A DNA stretch of 64,000 nt. Source: SIG480 sp045537045 (GTDB taxonomy: Bacteria > Bacillota > Clostridia > Oscillospirales > JAAYXM01). The DNA lies in the NCBI GenBank assembly GCA_045537045.1, contig JAZSOS010000049.1:1-64000 (forward strand), read 5' to 3'. Under the pieces are notes generated by a model. That model had not been told where the DNA came from, made no database searches, and worked only from the letters and a program-made list of their open reading frames with translations. Made by a program: the position numbers and the translations under genes. The number at the start of each line of letters is the position of its first letter. Positions within the stretch are counted from its first letter, which is position 1. Shown piece after piece: positions 8,893-17,544 of the stretch.

Positions 8893-8921
8893 TTGCATTT
8901 CGAATCAAAAGGGATTATACT
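8893..8921 (+). promoter_or_regulatory. Sigma-A promoter of the AraC gene
   Basis: TTGCAT (8893-8898), 17 bases, TATACT (8916-8921). It starts right after the secDF terminator, so the regulator gene is an independent unit with a short leader. Confidence 0.7.
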
Positions 8922-8946
8922 AAAGATGCGAAAGGGGGAGTTTCCG

Positions 8947-9777
8947 ATGCGCATAGGAAATGGCATAGAGATGGTTTCGTTTGAAAATGACAGCTATAGC
9001 TTTATGAAAATCGCAAGCATGGGATACCGTGATTACAGCATATATAAAAGAGGCGATTTTGTTACTATTAATCGCTGGCATTGTCTGTACTTTGTTACCG
9101 GAGGAGGCGGAAGCTTTACAGAGAAGGGGAAGACACATTCTCTGCACAAAGGAGACTTTTTCTTTATCCGCCCCGGAGAACCGATCGCATACTGCACCCA
9201 TGATAAGCTGAAGTATTATTGGATAGCGCTTTGTGAAGAACATGCTGAAGAAATTGCGGGTGTCCTTAAGCTTACGCGTGACTGCCCGGTGCGACCGGCA
9301 AAATATGCACGCAGGGTAGAATGGATATTTAATTCGGTGTTGGACTGGGGGAAACCGACATCAAAGAGCTATTTTACAGCAGTTTCTGCATTAATGCAGA
9401 TTTTGTCTGCGGAATGTGACGCAGAACTGCTGCCGGACTTGGTAGAAAAGCACAAATCACTTGCGGAAAGTATAAAGCAGACTATTGATTTAAATTTCCG
9501 CAAGTCTGAATTTTCTGTTAATGATGCTGCACAGCTTCTTTACATAAGCCATTCTCTTATGTCCCGCGTGTTCAAGGAAGTTATGGGAATTACTCCGGTT
9601 GCCTATCTTATAGATATGAGACTTCGTTATGCGGCCGAGCTTTTGCATGAGAGTGATGTTCCGATAAAAGAACTGGCAGCAGAATCGGGATTTTCGGACA
9701 GCGGATATTTTATGAGGCAGTTTAAAAAAAAGTTTGGTATGACCGTAAAGGAATTCAGAGCCAGCAAAAGGGAATAG
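8947..9777 (+). CDS. AraC-family transcriptional regulator with cupin sensor domain
   Basis: A 276-residue regulator. The N-terminal half is an AraC-type cupin arm (HKGDFFFIRPGEP and the following beta strands), which usually binds a sugar or small ligand. The C-terminal 100 residues hold two helix-turn-helix motifs; the second has IKELAAESGFSDSGYFMRQFKKKFGMTVKEFR, here given only as a family hallmark around residues 230-270. GGGGGAG lies 6 bases before ATG 8947, which decides the start over a longer frame that would run back into the terminator. No sugar genes adjoin it, so its target is unclear. A paralogue lies at 35,065-35,943. Confidence 0.88.
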   Translation: MRIGNGIEMVSFENDSYSFMKIASMGYRDYSIYKRGDFVTINRWHCLYFVTGGGGSFTEKGKTHSLHKGDFFFIRPGEPIAYCTHDKLKYYWIALCEEHAEEIAGVLKLTRDCPVRPAKYARRVEWIFNSVLDWGKPTSKSYFTAVSALMQILSAECDAELLPDLVEKHKSLAESIKQTIDLNFRKSEFSVNDAAQLLYISHSLMSRVFKEVMGITPVAYLIDMRLRYAAELLHESDVPIKELAAESGFSDSGYFMRQFKKKFGMTVKEFRASKRE

Positions 9778-9851
9778 GAAAGAACTTTCATAGTTTTTTC
9801 CTATCCTTTCTGTAAAATAAACGGCAAATTGTAAAAATGGTTTTAATTTGC

Positions 9852-9880
9852 TTGAAAAAAGCGTAACAATGTTGTATACT
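9852..9880 (+). promoter_or_regulatory. Sigma-A promoter of the YebC-type gene
   Basis: TTGAAA (9852-9857), 17 bases, TATACT (9875-9880), with the start codon 42 bases further on. Confidence 0.7.
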
Positions 9881-9921
9881 ATTATATTATAATACATTAT
9901 GCTAAGGAACGAGGAACGAAA

Positions 9922-10647
9922 ATGTCAGGACATTCCAAATGGAAAAATATTCTTCATAAGAAGGAAAAAACAGACGCTCAGAGAGCAAAGATATTCACAA
10001 AAATCGGAAGGGAAATGGCAGTAGCCGTCAAAGAAGGCGGCCCTGATCCCGCAAGCAACTCTAAGCTTGCTGCCTGCCTTGCAAAAGCAAAGGCAAACAA
10101 CGTCCCCAACGATAACATTAAGCGCATTATCGAGCGTGCTTCCGGCGCTGACGGCGCAAACTACGAGACCATTATATATGAGGGGTATGGTCCGTGCGGC
10201 GTTGCTGTTATTGTTGAGACAATGACTGATAACCGCAACCGTACCGCATCCGAGGTTCGCCATTATTTTGATAAATACGGCGGGAATCTTGGCGCAACAG
10301 GATGTGTTGGCTGGCAGTTTGATAACAAAGGAATTGTTGTTATCGAGCGTGCAGGTGCAGATGAAGATGACGTTATGTTAGCGTGCCTTGATGCAGGTGC
10401 AGATGACGTTGAGGTATCGGAAGAGGTCGTTGAGGTATACTGCGACCCGACTGCTGTTGTGGAAGTCAGCAGTGCACTTGAAGCGGCGGGATACACCGTC
10501 GTTTCAGCAGAGGCAGAGATGGTTCCGCAGACATACACAAAGCTTGAAAGCGAAGATGATATCAAGAATATGCAGAAGCTTCTTGATATGCTTGAAGATA
10601 ACGATGACGTTCAGAACGTCTATCATAACTGGGAAGAGGAAGAATAA
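9922..10647 (+). CDS. YebC/PmpR family DNA-binding regulatory protein
   Basis: A 241-residue member of the highly conserved YebC/TACO1 family, with the invariant opening MSGHSKWKNI and the RAKIFTKIGREM helix. Family members act as transcription regulators, and recent work on relatives implicates them in translation through proline-rich stretches; which applies here is not visible. The three-domain arrangement and length (about 240) are normal. It is followed 36 bases later by a DegV gene with a separate ribosome site, so the two may be co-transcribed up to the terminator at 11,550. In many bacteria yebC sits beside ruvC; it does not here. Confidence 0.95.
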   Translation: MSGHSKWKNILHKKEKTDAQRAKIFTKIGREMAVAVKEGGPDPASNSKLAACLAKAKANNVPNDNIKRIIERASGADGANYETIIYEGYGPCGVAVIVETMTDNRNRTASEVRHYFDKYGGNLGATGCVGWQFDNKGIVVIERAGADEDDVMLACLDAGADDVEVSEEVVEVYCDPTAVVEVSSALEAAGYTVVSAEAEMVPQTYTKLESEDDIKNMQKLLDMLEDNDDVQNVYHNWEEEE

Positions 10648-10683
10648 GTTTCTCGCCGTCTTGGAAGAAAGGGGACTTAAGGT

Positions 10684-11535
10684 ATGTCTAAAATTATTCT
10701 CAGCGCAGACCGCACCTGCGATATAGGTGCAGAACTTCAGGAAAAGTATTCAGTAAATCTTATTTCGTATTCAATTACGCTTAATGATAAAAAATATATG
10801 GACAGTGTTGATATTTTTCCGGATGACCTTTATGAGGCATTCCGTAAGGATGGCACGCTTCCGAAGACATCCGCGATAAATCCGCAGGAGTATATCGAAT
10901 ATTTCAAGAAATTTACGGATGAAGGTTATGAGGTTATCCACATAACGCTTTCATCTGCAATAACGAGCAGCTATCAGTCGTGCGTTCTTGCGGCGGCAGA
11001 GCTTCCGGGGGTTTATGTTATCGACTCACGAAATGTATCAAGCGCAATTGCTCTTCTTGTTGCAGAGGCGGGGGGAAGAATAGCAAAGGGGCTCCCTGCA
11101 GAACAGATTGTAGAAGAGGTTTCGGCTCTGCGCACAAAGAGTCATTGTAGCTTTGTTCTTGAAACGCTTGAGTTTATGAAGGCGGGCGGACGTTGCTCCG
11201 GCGTTGCGGCACTTGCGGCCGGAATGCTTGGGCTTAAAGTCTGCATTGAAGTTGACAATGAAACCGGTGAGCTTCATGCTGCCAAAAAGTACCGCGGAAA
11301 TATGGACAGAGTTCTTGCTCAGTATGTTTCCGAGCAGCTTGAAAAATATCCCAATATAAATCCGGAACGTATGTATATAACTCATTCGGGTGTGCCGGAA
11401 GAAAGACTTGCCGCTGTTAAAAAACAGGTTGAGGATACCGGAATTTTCAAAGAAATATACATCAGCCGTGCAAGCTGTACCATTTCCACCCACTGCGGTC
11501 CCGGAACTCTTGGCGTACTCTTTTTGGAAAAATAA
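10684..11535 (+). CDS. DegV family fatty-acid-binding protein
   Basis: A 283-residue DegV/FakB-type protein. Such proteins hold a fatty acid in a deep tunnel and can present it to a fatty-acid kinase. Visible hallmarks are the N-terminal SADRTCDI segment (usually DST/S-x-D), TLPKTSAINPQEY with the T-S pair that contacts the carboxylate, and a C-terminal STHCGPGTLGVLF. Length is normal. No FakA kinase gene is nearby. It ends 14 bases before a strong terminator. Confidence 0.93.
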   Translation: MSKIILSADRTCDIGAELQEKYSVNLISYSITLNDKKYMDSVDIFPDDLYEAFRKDGTLPKTSAINPQEYIEYFKKFTDEGYEVIHITLSSAITSSYQSCVLAAAELPGVYVIDSRNVSSAIALLVAEAGGRIAKGLPAEQIVEEVSALRTKSHCSFVLETLEFMKAGGRCSGVAALAAGMLGLKVCIEVDNETGELHAAKKYRGNMDRVLAQYVSEQLEKYPNINPERMYITHSGVPEERLAAVKKQVEDTGIFKEIYISRASCTISTHCGPGTLGVLFLEK

Positions 11536-11549
11536 ATACAAGAATTAAA

Positions 11550-11593
11550 CCACGCTTAAGCCGAATCAGAAAAGGTTTAAGCGTGGCTTTTTT
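11550..11593 (+). terminator. Terminator after degV-type gene
   Basis: Perfect 10-base arms CCACGCTTAA / TTAAGCGTGG followed by a T-rich run. Confidence 0.88.
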
Positions 11594-11678
11594 GCAGAGA
11601 GAGTTTTAGCGAATGGGTTTTGGCTCGGGAATGAGGCTGGCGATAAAACAAAAATCCCCGTCTAACGTGACGAGGATT

Positions 11679-12038
11679 TCAAATACTGTATTTCGCGCTG
11701 TGGTGTATCTGAACAACGTTTTTTATTATCTGCAGGACTAACTGCCTTTCGCTGTCCGAAAGCCCAGTAAGCTGATGAAGAATCTGCATGCCGGTATCGT
11801 CCTCGATGGTGACGGGGGTGTTGGCAACGGAAAAGAACTCCGCAAGGCTGATGTGCAGAGCATCACAAATTGCCTCAATTGTCGCAACGGTAGCATTTTT
11901 CTTTCCGCGCTCGACAAGACCTAAATATGTGGGGGTAATACCCGCGTTCAGGGCAAGCCTCTCCTGGGATAAAGCACGCTCCTGACGCAGCTCTTTTATT
12001 CGGTTTCCGCAACTAAAGTTACTGTTTTTATTATCCAT
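11679..12038 (-). CDS. XRE-family helix-turn-helix regulator
   Basis: A 119-residue DNA-binding protein. Residues about 12-65 form a lambda-repressor-like HTH (IKELRQERALSQERLA, then TPTYLGLVERGKKNATV). The C-terminal 50 residues are acidic and probably mediate dimerisation. It is transcribed away from the surface operon that starts at 12,163, and the two promoters overlap an inverted repeat (see 12,056-12,119), so it probably represses both itself and that operon. ATG 12038 is chosen because TTGGTGAT precedes it at a normal distance. This looks like a dedicated local regulator, not a prophage repressor; no phage genes adjoin it. Confidence 0.85.
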   Translation of the reverse strand: MDNKNSNFSCGNRIKELRQERALSQERLALNAGITPTYLGLVERGKKNATVATIEAICDALHISLAEFFSVANTPVTIEDDTGMQILHQLTGLSDSERQLVLQIIKNVVQIHHSAKYSI

Positions 12039-12055
12039 ATGAATCACCAAATTAT

Positions 12056-12119
12056 ATTGTAAACTATTGACAATTAAACTTCAATGTGCTATAGTTATCT
12101 TTACTATAAATAACTATAG
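12056..12119. promoter_or_regulatory. Divergent promoters with shared operator
   Basis: Plus strand: TTGACA (12067-12072), 17 bases, TATAGT (12090-12095). Minus strand: TTGAAG (12084-12079), 17 bases, TACAAT (12061-12056). A perfect inverted repeat, CTATAGTTAT (12089-12098) and ATAACTATAG (12110-12119), covers the plus-strand -10 box. This is the expected site for the adjacent XRE regulator. Confidence 0.75.
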
Positions 12120-12162
12120 TTATTTTTTGTTTTGCGGAGAAAGGAAGGGGATAAATATAAAA

Positions 12163-13098
12163 ATGAGAAATTTCTTTAGAAAGTATTTTAGACGAGATAA
12201 TCGTAGATTTTTGATGAGCGTTTTTTCAACACTTTTTGGATTTATATTTACAAATGTATCGCTCGTTGCAATCAATGATTTTTTAAATCCACTGTCGATT
12301 GGTCTGTCTATAGTCTGTATTTTGTTTTTTGTGGCGTTTATGTTAGTGTTGTATCACAAATATAAATATTATCGCGGTTTGGTAGAGCATTTGCAGCAGA
12401 AAGGAAAGCACCTCTTTTTAATTTGCTCTTATATTTCAAAAGCAAGAAGGCGCAGAGATAAGAATAAAGTCAATAATTTTAGCGTTCGAGACATGGAAGT
12501 TGCGTATGATATAGACTTTTGTGAAGACAAAGAATGCAGAACAGATTTTACAGTAACTTATAGAATTACAGCTACCAATAATGGAGCAAAATGTACAAAA
12601 ATTTATCACTCGTCTTTGTCACAAGGGAATGGAGATTCTTTGGATGCAAAGTATAGCTTTGACGGAAGAAATTGGTATGATTTGAGAGCAGATTCTTTTT
12701 TTAGAGCGGATAACAATTTTCAGCTATGGAGTGCGACTACAGACGGTGAAGTGATAGCTCACAACCAAACATTTACATATTGGGTTAGGTTTGTATATCG
12801 GGAGGGGTATAACTTGAAGAAAGACAGTTGCTTTCTGATTGACCCACAAAATTATGCAGAAACAGTTGAAAGAATAAAGGTGACTGTTCGTTCGGAAACC
12901 GAGGAACTGGGGAAATTAATCAAGACACCCATGATTACTGCATATCATAACGGACTGAATATAGACGAAAAAGAAGGGCGTGCTTTGCTGGCAAGAAACT
13001 TTGATGCGTATTATAAAACCTGTTTCTCTCATACAGTACGTCCACGTACCAACGACACCATATACGTTTTTGAATTATCTCCTAAACAGGTTGATTAA
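12163..13098 (+). CDS. Two-TM membrane protein of unknown function
   Basis: I do not recognise a named family. The 311-residue protein has a very basic N-terminus (MRNFFRKYFRRDNRR), TM helices at about 16-36 and 43-65, another basic stretch (KARRRRDKNK, near 110), then some 200 residues predicted to be beta-rich and soluble. Basic residues on both sides of the TM pair suggest both ends face the cytoplasm. The layout (two TM helices plus a beta-rich domain) resembles the S-2TM-beta effectors of nucleotide-signalling defence systems, but no cyclase is adjacent, so this is only a resemblance. Start ATG 12163 follows AAGGAAGGGG by 12 bases. It is first in the operon controlled by the divergent XRE promoter and lies 25 bases before the C39-like gene. 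Confidence 0.6.
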   Translation: MRNFFRKYFRRDNRRFLMSVFSTLFGFIFTNVSLVAINDFLNPLSIGLSIVCILFFVAFMLVLYHKYKYYRGLVEHLQQKGKHLFLICSYISKARRRRDKNKVNNFSVRDMEVAYDIDFCEDKECRTDFTVTYRITATNNGAKCTKIYHSSLSQGNGDSLDAKYSFDGRNWYDLRADSFFRADNNFQLWSATTDGEVIAHNQTFTYWVRFVYREGYNLKKDSCFLIDPQNYAETVERIKVTVRSETEELGKLIKTPMITAYHNGLNIDEKEGRALLARNFDAYYKTCFSHTVRPRTNDTIYVFELSPKQVD

Positions 13099-13123
13099 AT
13101 TATACAGGAAAGGATTAGTTGAA

Positions 13124-16100
13124 ATGAAAAGAATTGTATCACTATTATTAACGTTATGCATGGTATTTACTCTGCTTCCGACAGTAAATGTATCTGCGGC
13201 GGACGCGGTATCGAATACGTCTGTTTTTTTAAAGCAAAACACAAATGACACTTGTACACTTTCCTCTGCAGCGATGATGCTCAGAAGGAGAGCATATCTT
13301 GAAGGAAACAGTAATTGGAATTCAATTACTGAAAAATCCCTTAAATCGACTGCGTGGTCCGGAGGTCTTCGGTGGTCATTTAAATACGCTGGGATGAGCG
13401 TTGAAAGCGGTTCGTTTAAAGGAATGACGCAGGCGCAGAAAAAATCTCAGATAATATCATTATTAAATCAACATCCTGAAGGTATTGTTATATATATGTA
13501 CGGGAACGGAAATAAGACACATGCTGTTTTAGCAACAGATTATGATTCATCCTCAGGTACATTATATTGTGCAGACCCGGCAAATGGCATAGCAAAAGGA
13601 AGAATCCCGCTTATGAGTGCATACCTTTCCGGAAGCACACAGGATGCCAGAATAGGAAATATGAGAATGTATTGGTATGTGAAAAGCGGGAATTGCACCC
13701 TGACAACACCTATAGTTACACCGCCTGTGCATACACATTCGTATACATATGCAAAAGAAGCGGAGCACCCGCATTATGATTATAAATCCTGCTCGTGCGG
13801 TGACATTGAATATACCGGTGCAACAAACTTGGTTGCATCTTGCTCAAAGTGTTATCCTATCGGCAGTATATCATTAAGACGCTCATTTAAAAAGACAGAG
13901 GGAACAGCAACGTTTTACAGAAACGATGTAAGAAACGCAACATCGTATAGTCTTTCACTTTACAGAAATGACAGCTTGTATGATACATATAATTTAAGCT
14001 CGGATGAAAAGCAGATTACCGGACTTCCAAGCGGGAACTATACTGCAACGCTGACTGTAAAAAACTCTGCAACGGGTGAGGTAAGGTCGGCAAACTGCAA
14101 TTCATTTAAAATCGCTGACAGTTATATTATAACTTACAACGCAAACGGCGGAAGCGGACAACCTGATGCAGACGAAAAAATTCAGGACACACCAAAAACT
14201 CTTTCAAGTAAAATTCCGCAGAGAACCGGTTATGTGTTCTTGGGCTGGGCGAGGAGCAAGAAAGCGACAACGGCTGAATATCAGCCGGGCGATAGCTTTA
14301 CAAGAAACACGTCTTTGACTCTCTATGCTGTTTGGGAACCGGAAACTTACACAATAACCTATAATGCAAACGGCGGTAAGGGCGAACTTGAAAATGTAAC
14401 AGTTACATATGGTGATACTATTCGCATGCCTAATACAGTTGTTCGCGACGGTTATTATCTCAAAGGCTGGGCAAAGTCTGCAAGCGCATCGACTGTTGAC
14501 CATAAGCTCGGCATAGACCATGCAATAAAGGAAAACTGCACGCTATATGCCGTGTGGGGGAGCAGTACATGGGGCGGCGATGTCTCAACAAGCCTTAAGG
14601 GCAGCGGAACAGAAGACGACCCCTATCAGATTGCTACAGCGGCTGACCTTGCATACCTCGCAAATAAAGTGAATAACCAAACTGAAGCACCGACCTATGA
14701 ATATTATATCATGACTGACAATATCCAGCTTGGATATACAGAAGACGAAAAATGGGTGCCGATAGGTCTCGGCGGAACAAGTTATCAGTATTTCAACGGC
14801 TCGTTTGACGGCAACGGCTATACGATATCCGATATGTATATTACCGATGCCCATGAAGGATATGTTGGCTTGTTTGGGATAATTGGCACATCTTCTGTAA
14901 ATTCGAACGTAAGAAATTTGACTGTAACGGGCGCTATTGAAAATATAGAGGCAGAGGCTCCTGAAGTTGGGGGAATTGCAGGACAGAGTAGGGCTGTATT
15001 GGAAAATAACTGTGCTAGAAATTTAAATATTGCGAATGTTGTAACGTATGAGGACGGTGGAGATGCGAAAATTGGTACAATAACCGGCTATATGCCGTCT
15101 GGTGTGATAAAAAAATGTTTATCTGTCGATTGTTACATAGATTTGAATTCGGGTAATTATTTGGCAGGTATGATTGTCGGAAAAGTAGGTAATGGTACAG
15201 ATATTGAATCGTGTTCAGCAATCTCAACCGAAAATGGATTTTTTGGTACGAGAGGCATAACTGAATTTGTTGCATTAGGCGGAATTTGTGGCGTTGCACG
15301 CTATCAAGTTACAATAAAGGATTGCGTTGTTAAAGCTCCATATTTATCCAAAAAATTGAGCTCAAATTACCGTATGCTTTGCGGTGGAATTGTCGGACAG
15401 TGTGCATATACATCTGAAAGTGTGTGGCGTACAAATATTGTCTGCTGTACAGTTGATTTTAATGATGTTCAAGTGGAAAATAGTATTGACGCATATTGTA
15501 AAAGAAAGGTTTATTTGGGCGGGATTTCTGCAGAAAGAGGGAATATAGTTGATTGTATTTATAATGGGAAAACAATAAAAGGAGAGGGGGATGAATATGC
15601 TGAAATTGGAGGAGTTTCAGTAGATTTTGCAACTGTATCAAGATGTATTGTTAATGTGAATGGGAACTTGTATGGGGAAACGGGCAGTGGAGATGTTTAC
15701 GTTGCAGGTATAACTTCAATACCGGGAACTAATGTTGAAAATGTAATGGTAATTGCAGATAATATCAGTGCTGTTTCAAGTAGTGAAAATTCAGCATATA
15801 GTGGATATATTGTTGCTAAGACCTATGAAGATGACGAGGTGTCTAATGCATATTATAGCGCCGAAATAAGCATTGAATCATCAACAAATAATATTCTTAC
15901 CACTGGTACACCGCGCTCAACTCGTTTGCTTACAATTCCGTCTTTCTTAACAGGAAACCTCGGCTTCGGGCAGTATACATCTCTTGCAAATCTTGAAGAA
16001 AACCCCGATGCGGTCTGGGTAATCAAGGACGGCGAATTGCCTCAGCTTTACCACACTTGCCTTAATGATATAACGGTTTCGGACGATATAACAAACGGAG

Positions 16101-17527
16101 ACATAACGGTAGATAAAACTCAGGCGGTTGACGGAGAAATTGTAACCGTTACGGCAGTACCGCAGGACGGATACATACTTAATAAAGTTTATGTAAACGG
16201 TGAAGAAGCGGTTGGAACAACGTTTGTTGTAGAGGGCAACAGCATTGTGTATGCAACCTTCGCAGAAGAAATTCCTGAATATGAAGTAAGCATAACAAAC
16301 GATGAAAACGCATCCGGAACACTGACGAATGCGGATGAAAGCTCAGGCTCGGTTATGAGCTTTATGTCACTTGCAAGCACCGGGGATACCGAGCTTACCG
16401 CAAACGATGGTGAGGAGATTTCAGTTGATGTAACTGCAGACAACGATTATACCGTTGATACTCTATACGTAAACGGTGAGGAAATCGCGGGAACAAGCTT
16501 TATTCTCACAAAGGACACTGTTGTCACAATGGATGTAACAAGTATCAGTACGGATATTACTGCGGTTACGAATGATGCAGAGGATGTCGGCGATTATTTC
16601 GCAATAGTAAGCGGCTCTGTTTCGGGTGATGCAGATGGTATTACAAGATATATACGCTACTGGAAAGCTGATGATGAAAGCACCGTGTATACAACCGAGG
16701 TTCAGGATGAAAGCGGTGATTATACAGCGGAAATAATCGGTCTTGAAGCCGAAACAACATATTGCTATCAGATGACGGAGTGCGGCGAGGTGAAGACTTT
16801 CACAACCTGTGCCGCATCGGAAGATGAACACTATGTTGAGGGTGGAGAACCGGAAACCGGTTCCGGAGAAGATAACGAAGATGAAGAAGCTGACGACCCG
16901 ATAGACGAGAATGCGCCACTTGTTTCAGTAAAAGCCGTTACAGGCAGAGTGGGAAATACTGTAGATGTTAAAATTGATGTGAAGAATAATCCGGGTATTG
17001 TGTTCGCGAAATTTACGGTTACATATCCGTCGCAGTTGACACTTACAGAAGTTGTCGATGGCGGAATACTCGGAAATGCAACACACTCCAATAATAAAGT
17101 AAGCCCGTATACACTTTATTGGAACAACGGAACTGCGGAAAGTGACTTTACAGGTAACGGAACAATAGCAACACTTAGGTTTGAGATTTCCGAAAACGCT
17201 GAAGACGGTATATATCCGGTAATGATTCAGGAGGTGGATTCGAGTACATTTAATTACAATGATGACACAGTGTATTTCGAAGTCAAAAACGGAAGTGTTA
17301 CGGTTGTTTCGACAATCATAGGTGACGTAAACGGCGATGGCGAAGTAACTGCCCGAGATGAACGCGATTTGTCAAGGCATATTGCTGAGTGGGTTGGATA
17401 TGAAACCATAGATGAGCTTGCTGCAGATGTAAACGGCGACGGTGAAGTAACTGCTCGTGACGAACGTGATTTAGCAAGACATATTGCTGAGTGGGTCGGT
17501 TATGAAACTTTACCTAAATCCAATTAA
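13124..17527 (+). CDS. Secreted multidomain protein: C39-like peptidase, InlB-type repeats, beta-helix, cohesin-like, dockerin
   Basis: 1467 residues with a Sec signal peptide (1-25, ending VSA-A). Residues about 32-185 look like a papain/C39-type peptidase: Cys44 in NDTCTLSSAAMML, His133 in THAVLATDY and Asp151 in CADPANG are in the right order. Two Listeria-Bacteroides (InlB B-type) repeats follow (about 335-404 and 409-475, each with YNANGG and LYAVW). Next comes a long beta-helix/GLUG-like region (FDGNGYTISDMYI onward) and 'bacterial repeat' segments. Residues about 1263-1397 match a cohesin fold, and 1398-1467 hold two calcium-loop dockerin repeats (DVNGDGEVTARDERDL twice). Having both a cohesin-like and a dockerin domain suggests a link in a surface assembly. 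The next gene, 17 bases on, has the same cohesin type plus SLH anchors. Confidence 0.85.
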   Translation: MKRIVSLLLTLCMVFTLLPTVNVSAADAVSNTSVFLKQNTNDTCTLSSAAMMLRRRAYLEGNSNWNSITEKSLKSTAWSGGLRWSFKYAGMSVESGSFKGMTQAQKKSQIISLLNQHPEGIVIYMYGNGNKTHAVLATDYDSSSGTLYCADPANGIAKGRIPLMSAYLSGSTQDARIGNMRMYWYVKSGNCTLTTPIVTPPVHTHSYTYAKEAEHPHYDYKSCSCGDIEYTGATNLVASCSKCYPIGSISLRRSFKKTEGTATFYRNDVRNATSYSLSLYRNDSLYDTYNLSSDEKQITGLPSGNYTATLTVKNSATGEVRSANCNSFKIADSYIITYNANGGSGQPDADEKIQDTPKTLSSKIPQRTGYVFLGWARSKKATTAEYQPGDSFTRNTSLTLYAVWEPETYTITYNANGGKGELENVTVTYGDTIRMPNTVVRDGYYLKGWAKSASASTVDHKLGIDHAIKENCTLYAVWGSSTWGGDVSTSLKGSGTEDDPYQIATAADLAYLANKVNNQTEAPTYEYYIMTDNIQLGYTEDEKWVPIGLGGTSYQYFNGSFDGNGYTISDMYITDAHEGYVGLFGIIGTSSVNSNVRNLTVTGAIENIEAEAPEVGGIAGQSRAVLENNCARNLNIANVVTYEDGGDAKIGTITGYMPSGVIKKCLSVDCYIDLNSGNYLAGMIVGKVGNGTDIESCSAISTENGFFGTRGITEFVALGGICGVARYQVTIKDCVVKAPYLSKKLSSNYRMLCGGIVGQCAYTSESVWRTNIVCCTVDFNDVQVENSIDAYCKRKVYLGGISAERGNIVDCIYNGKTIKGEGDEYAEIGGVSVDFATVSRCIVNVNGNLYGETGSGDVYVAGITSIPGTNVENVMVIADNISAVSSSENSAYSGYIVAKTYEDDEVSNAYYSAEISIESSTNNILTTGTPRSTRLLTIPSFLTGNLGFGQYTSLANLEENPDAVWVIKDGELPQLYHTCLNDITVSDDITNGDITVDKTQAVDGEIVTVTAVPQDGYILNKVYVNGEEAVGTTFVVEGNSIVYATFAEEIPEYEVSITNDENASGTLTNADESSGSVMSFMSLASTGDTELTANDGEEISVDVTADNDYTVDTLYVNGEEIAGTSFILTKDTVVTMDVTSISTDITAVTNDAEDVGDYFAIVSGSVSGDADGITRYIRYWKADDESTVYTTEVQDESGDYTAEIIGLEAETTYCYQMTECGEVKTFTTCAASEDEHYVEGGEPETGSGEDNEDEEADDPIDENAPLVSVKAVTGRVGNTVDVKIDVKNNPGIVFAKFTVTYPSQLTLTEVVDGGILGNATHSNNKVSPYTLYWNNGTAESDFTGNGTIATLRFEISENAEDGIYPVMIQEVDSSTFNYNDDTVYFEVKNGSVTVVSTIIGDVNGDGEVTARDERDLSRHIAEWVGYETIDELAADVNGDGEVTARDERDLARHIAEWVGYETLPKSN

Positions 17528-17544
17528 AAGGAAGGAAAAAGAAA

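Noticed and set aside
17335..17520. CRISPR array or tandem DNA repeats
   Set aside because: The repeats are two coding dockerin motifs in the C39-like gene, not spaced direct repeats.
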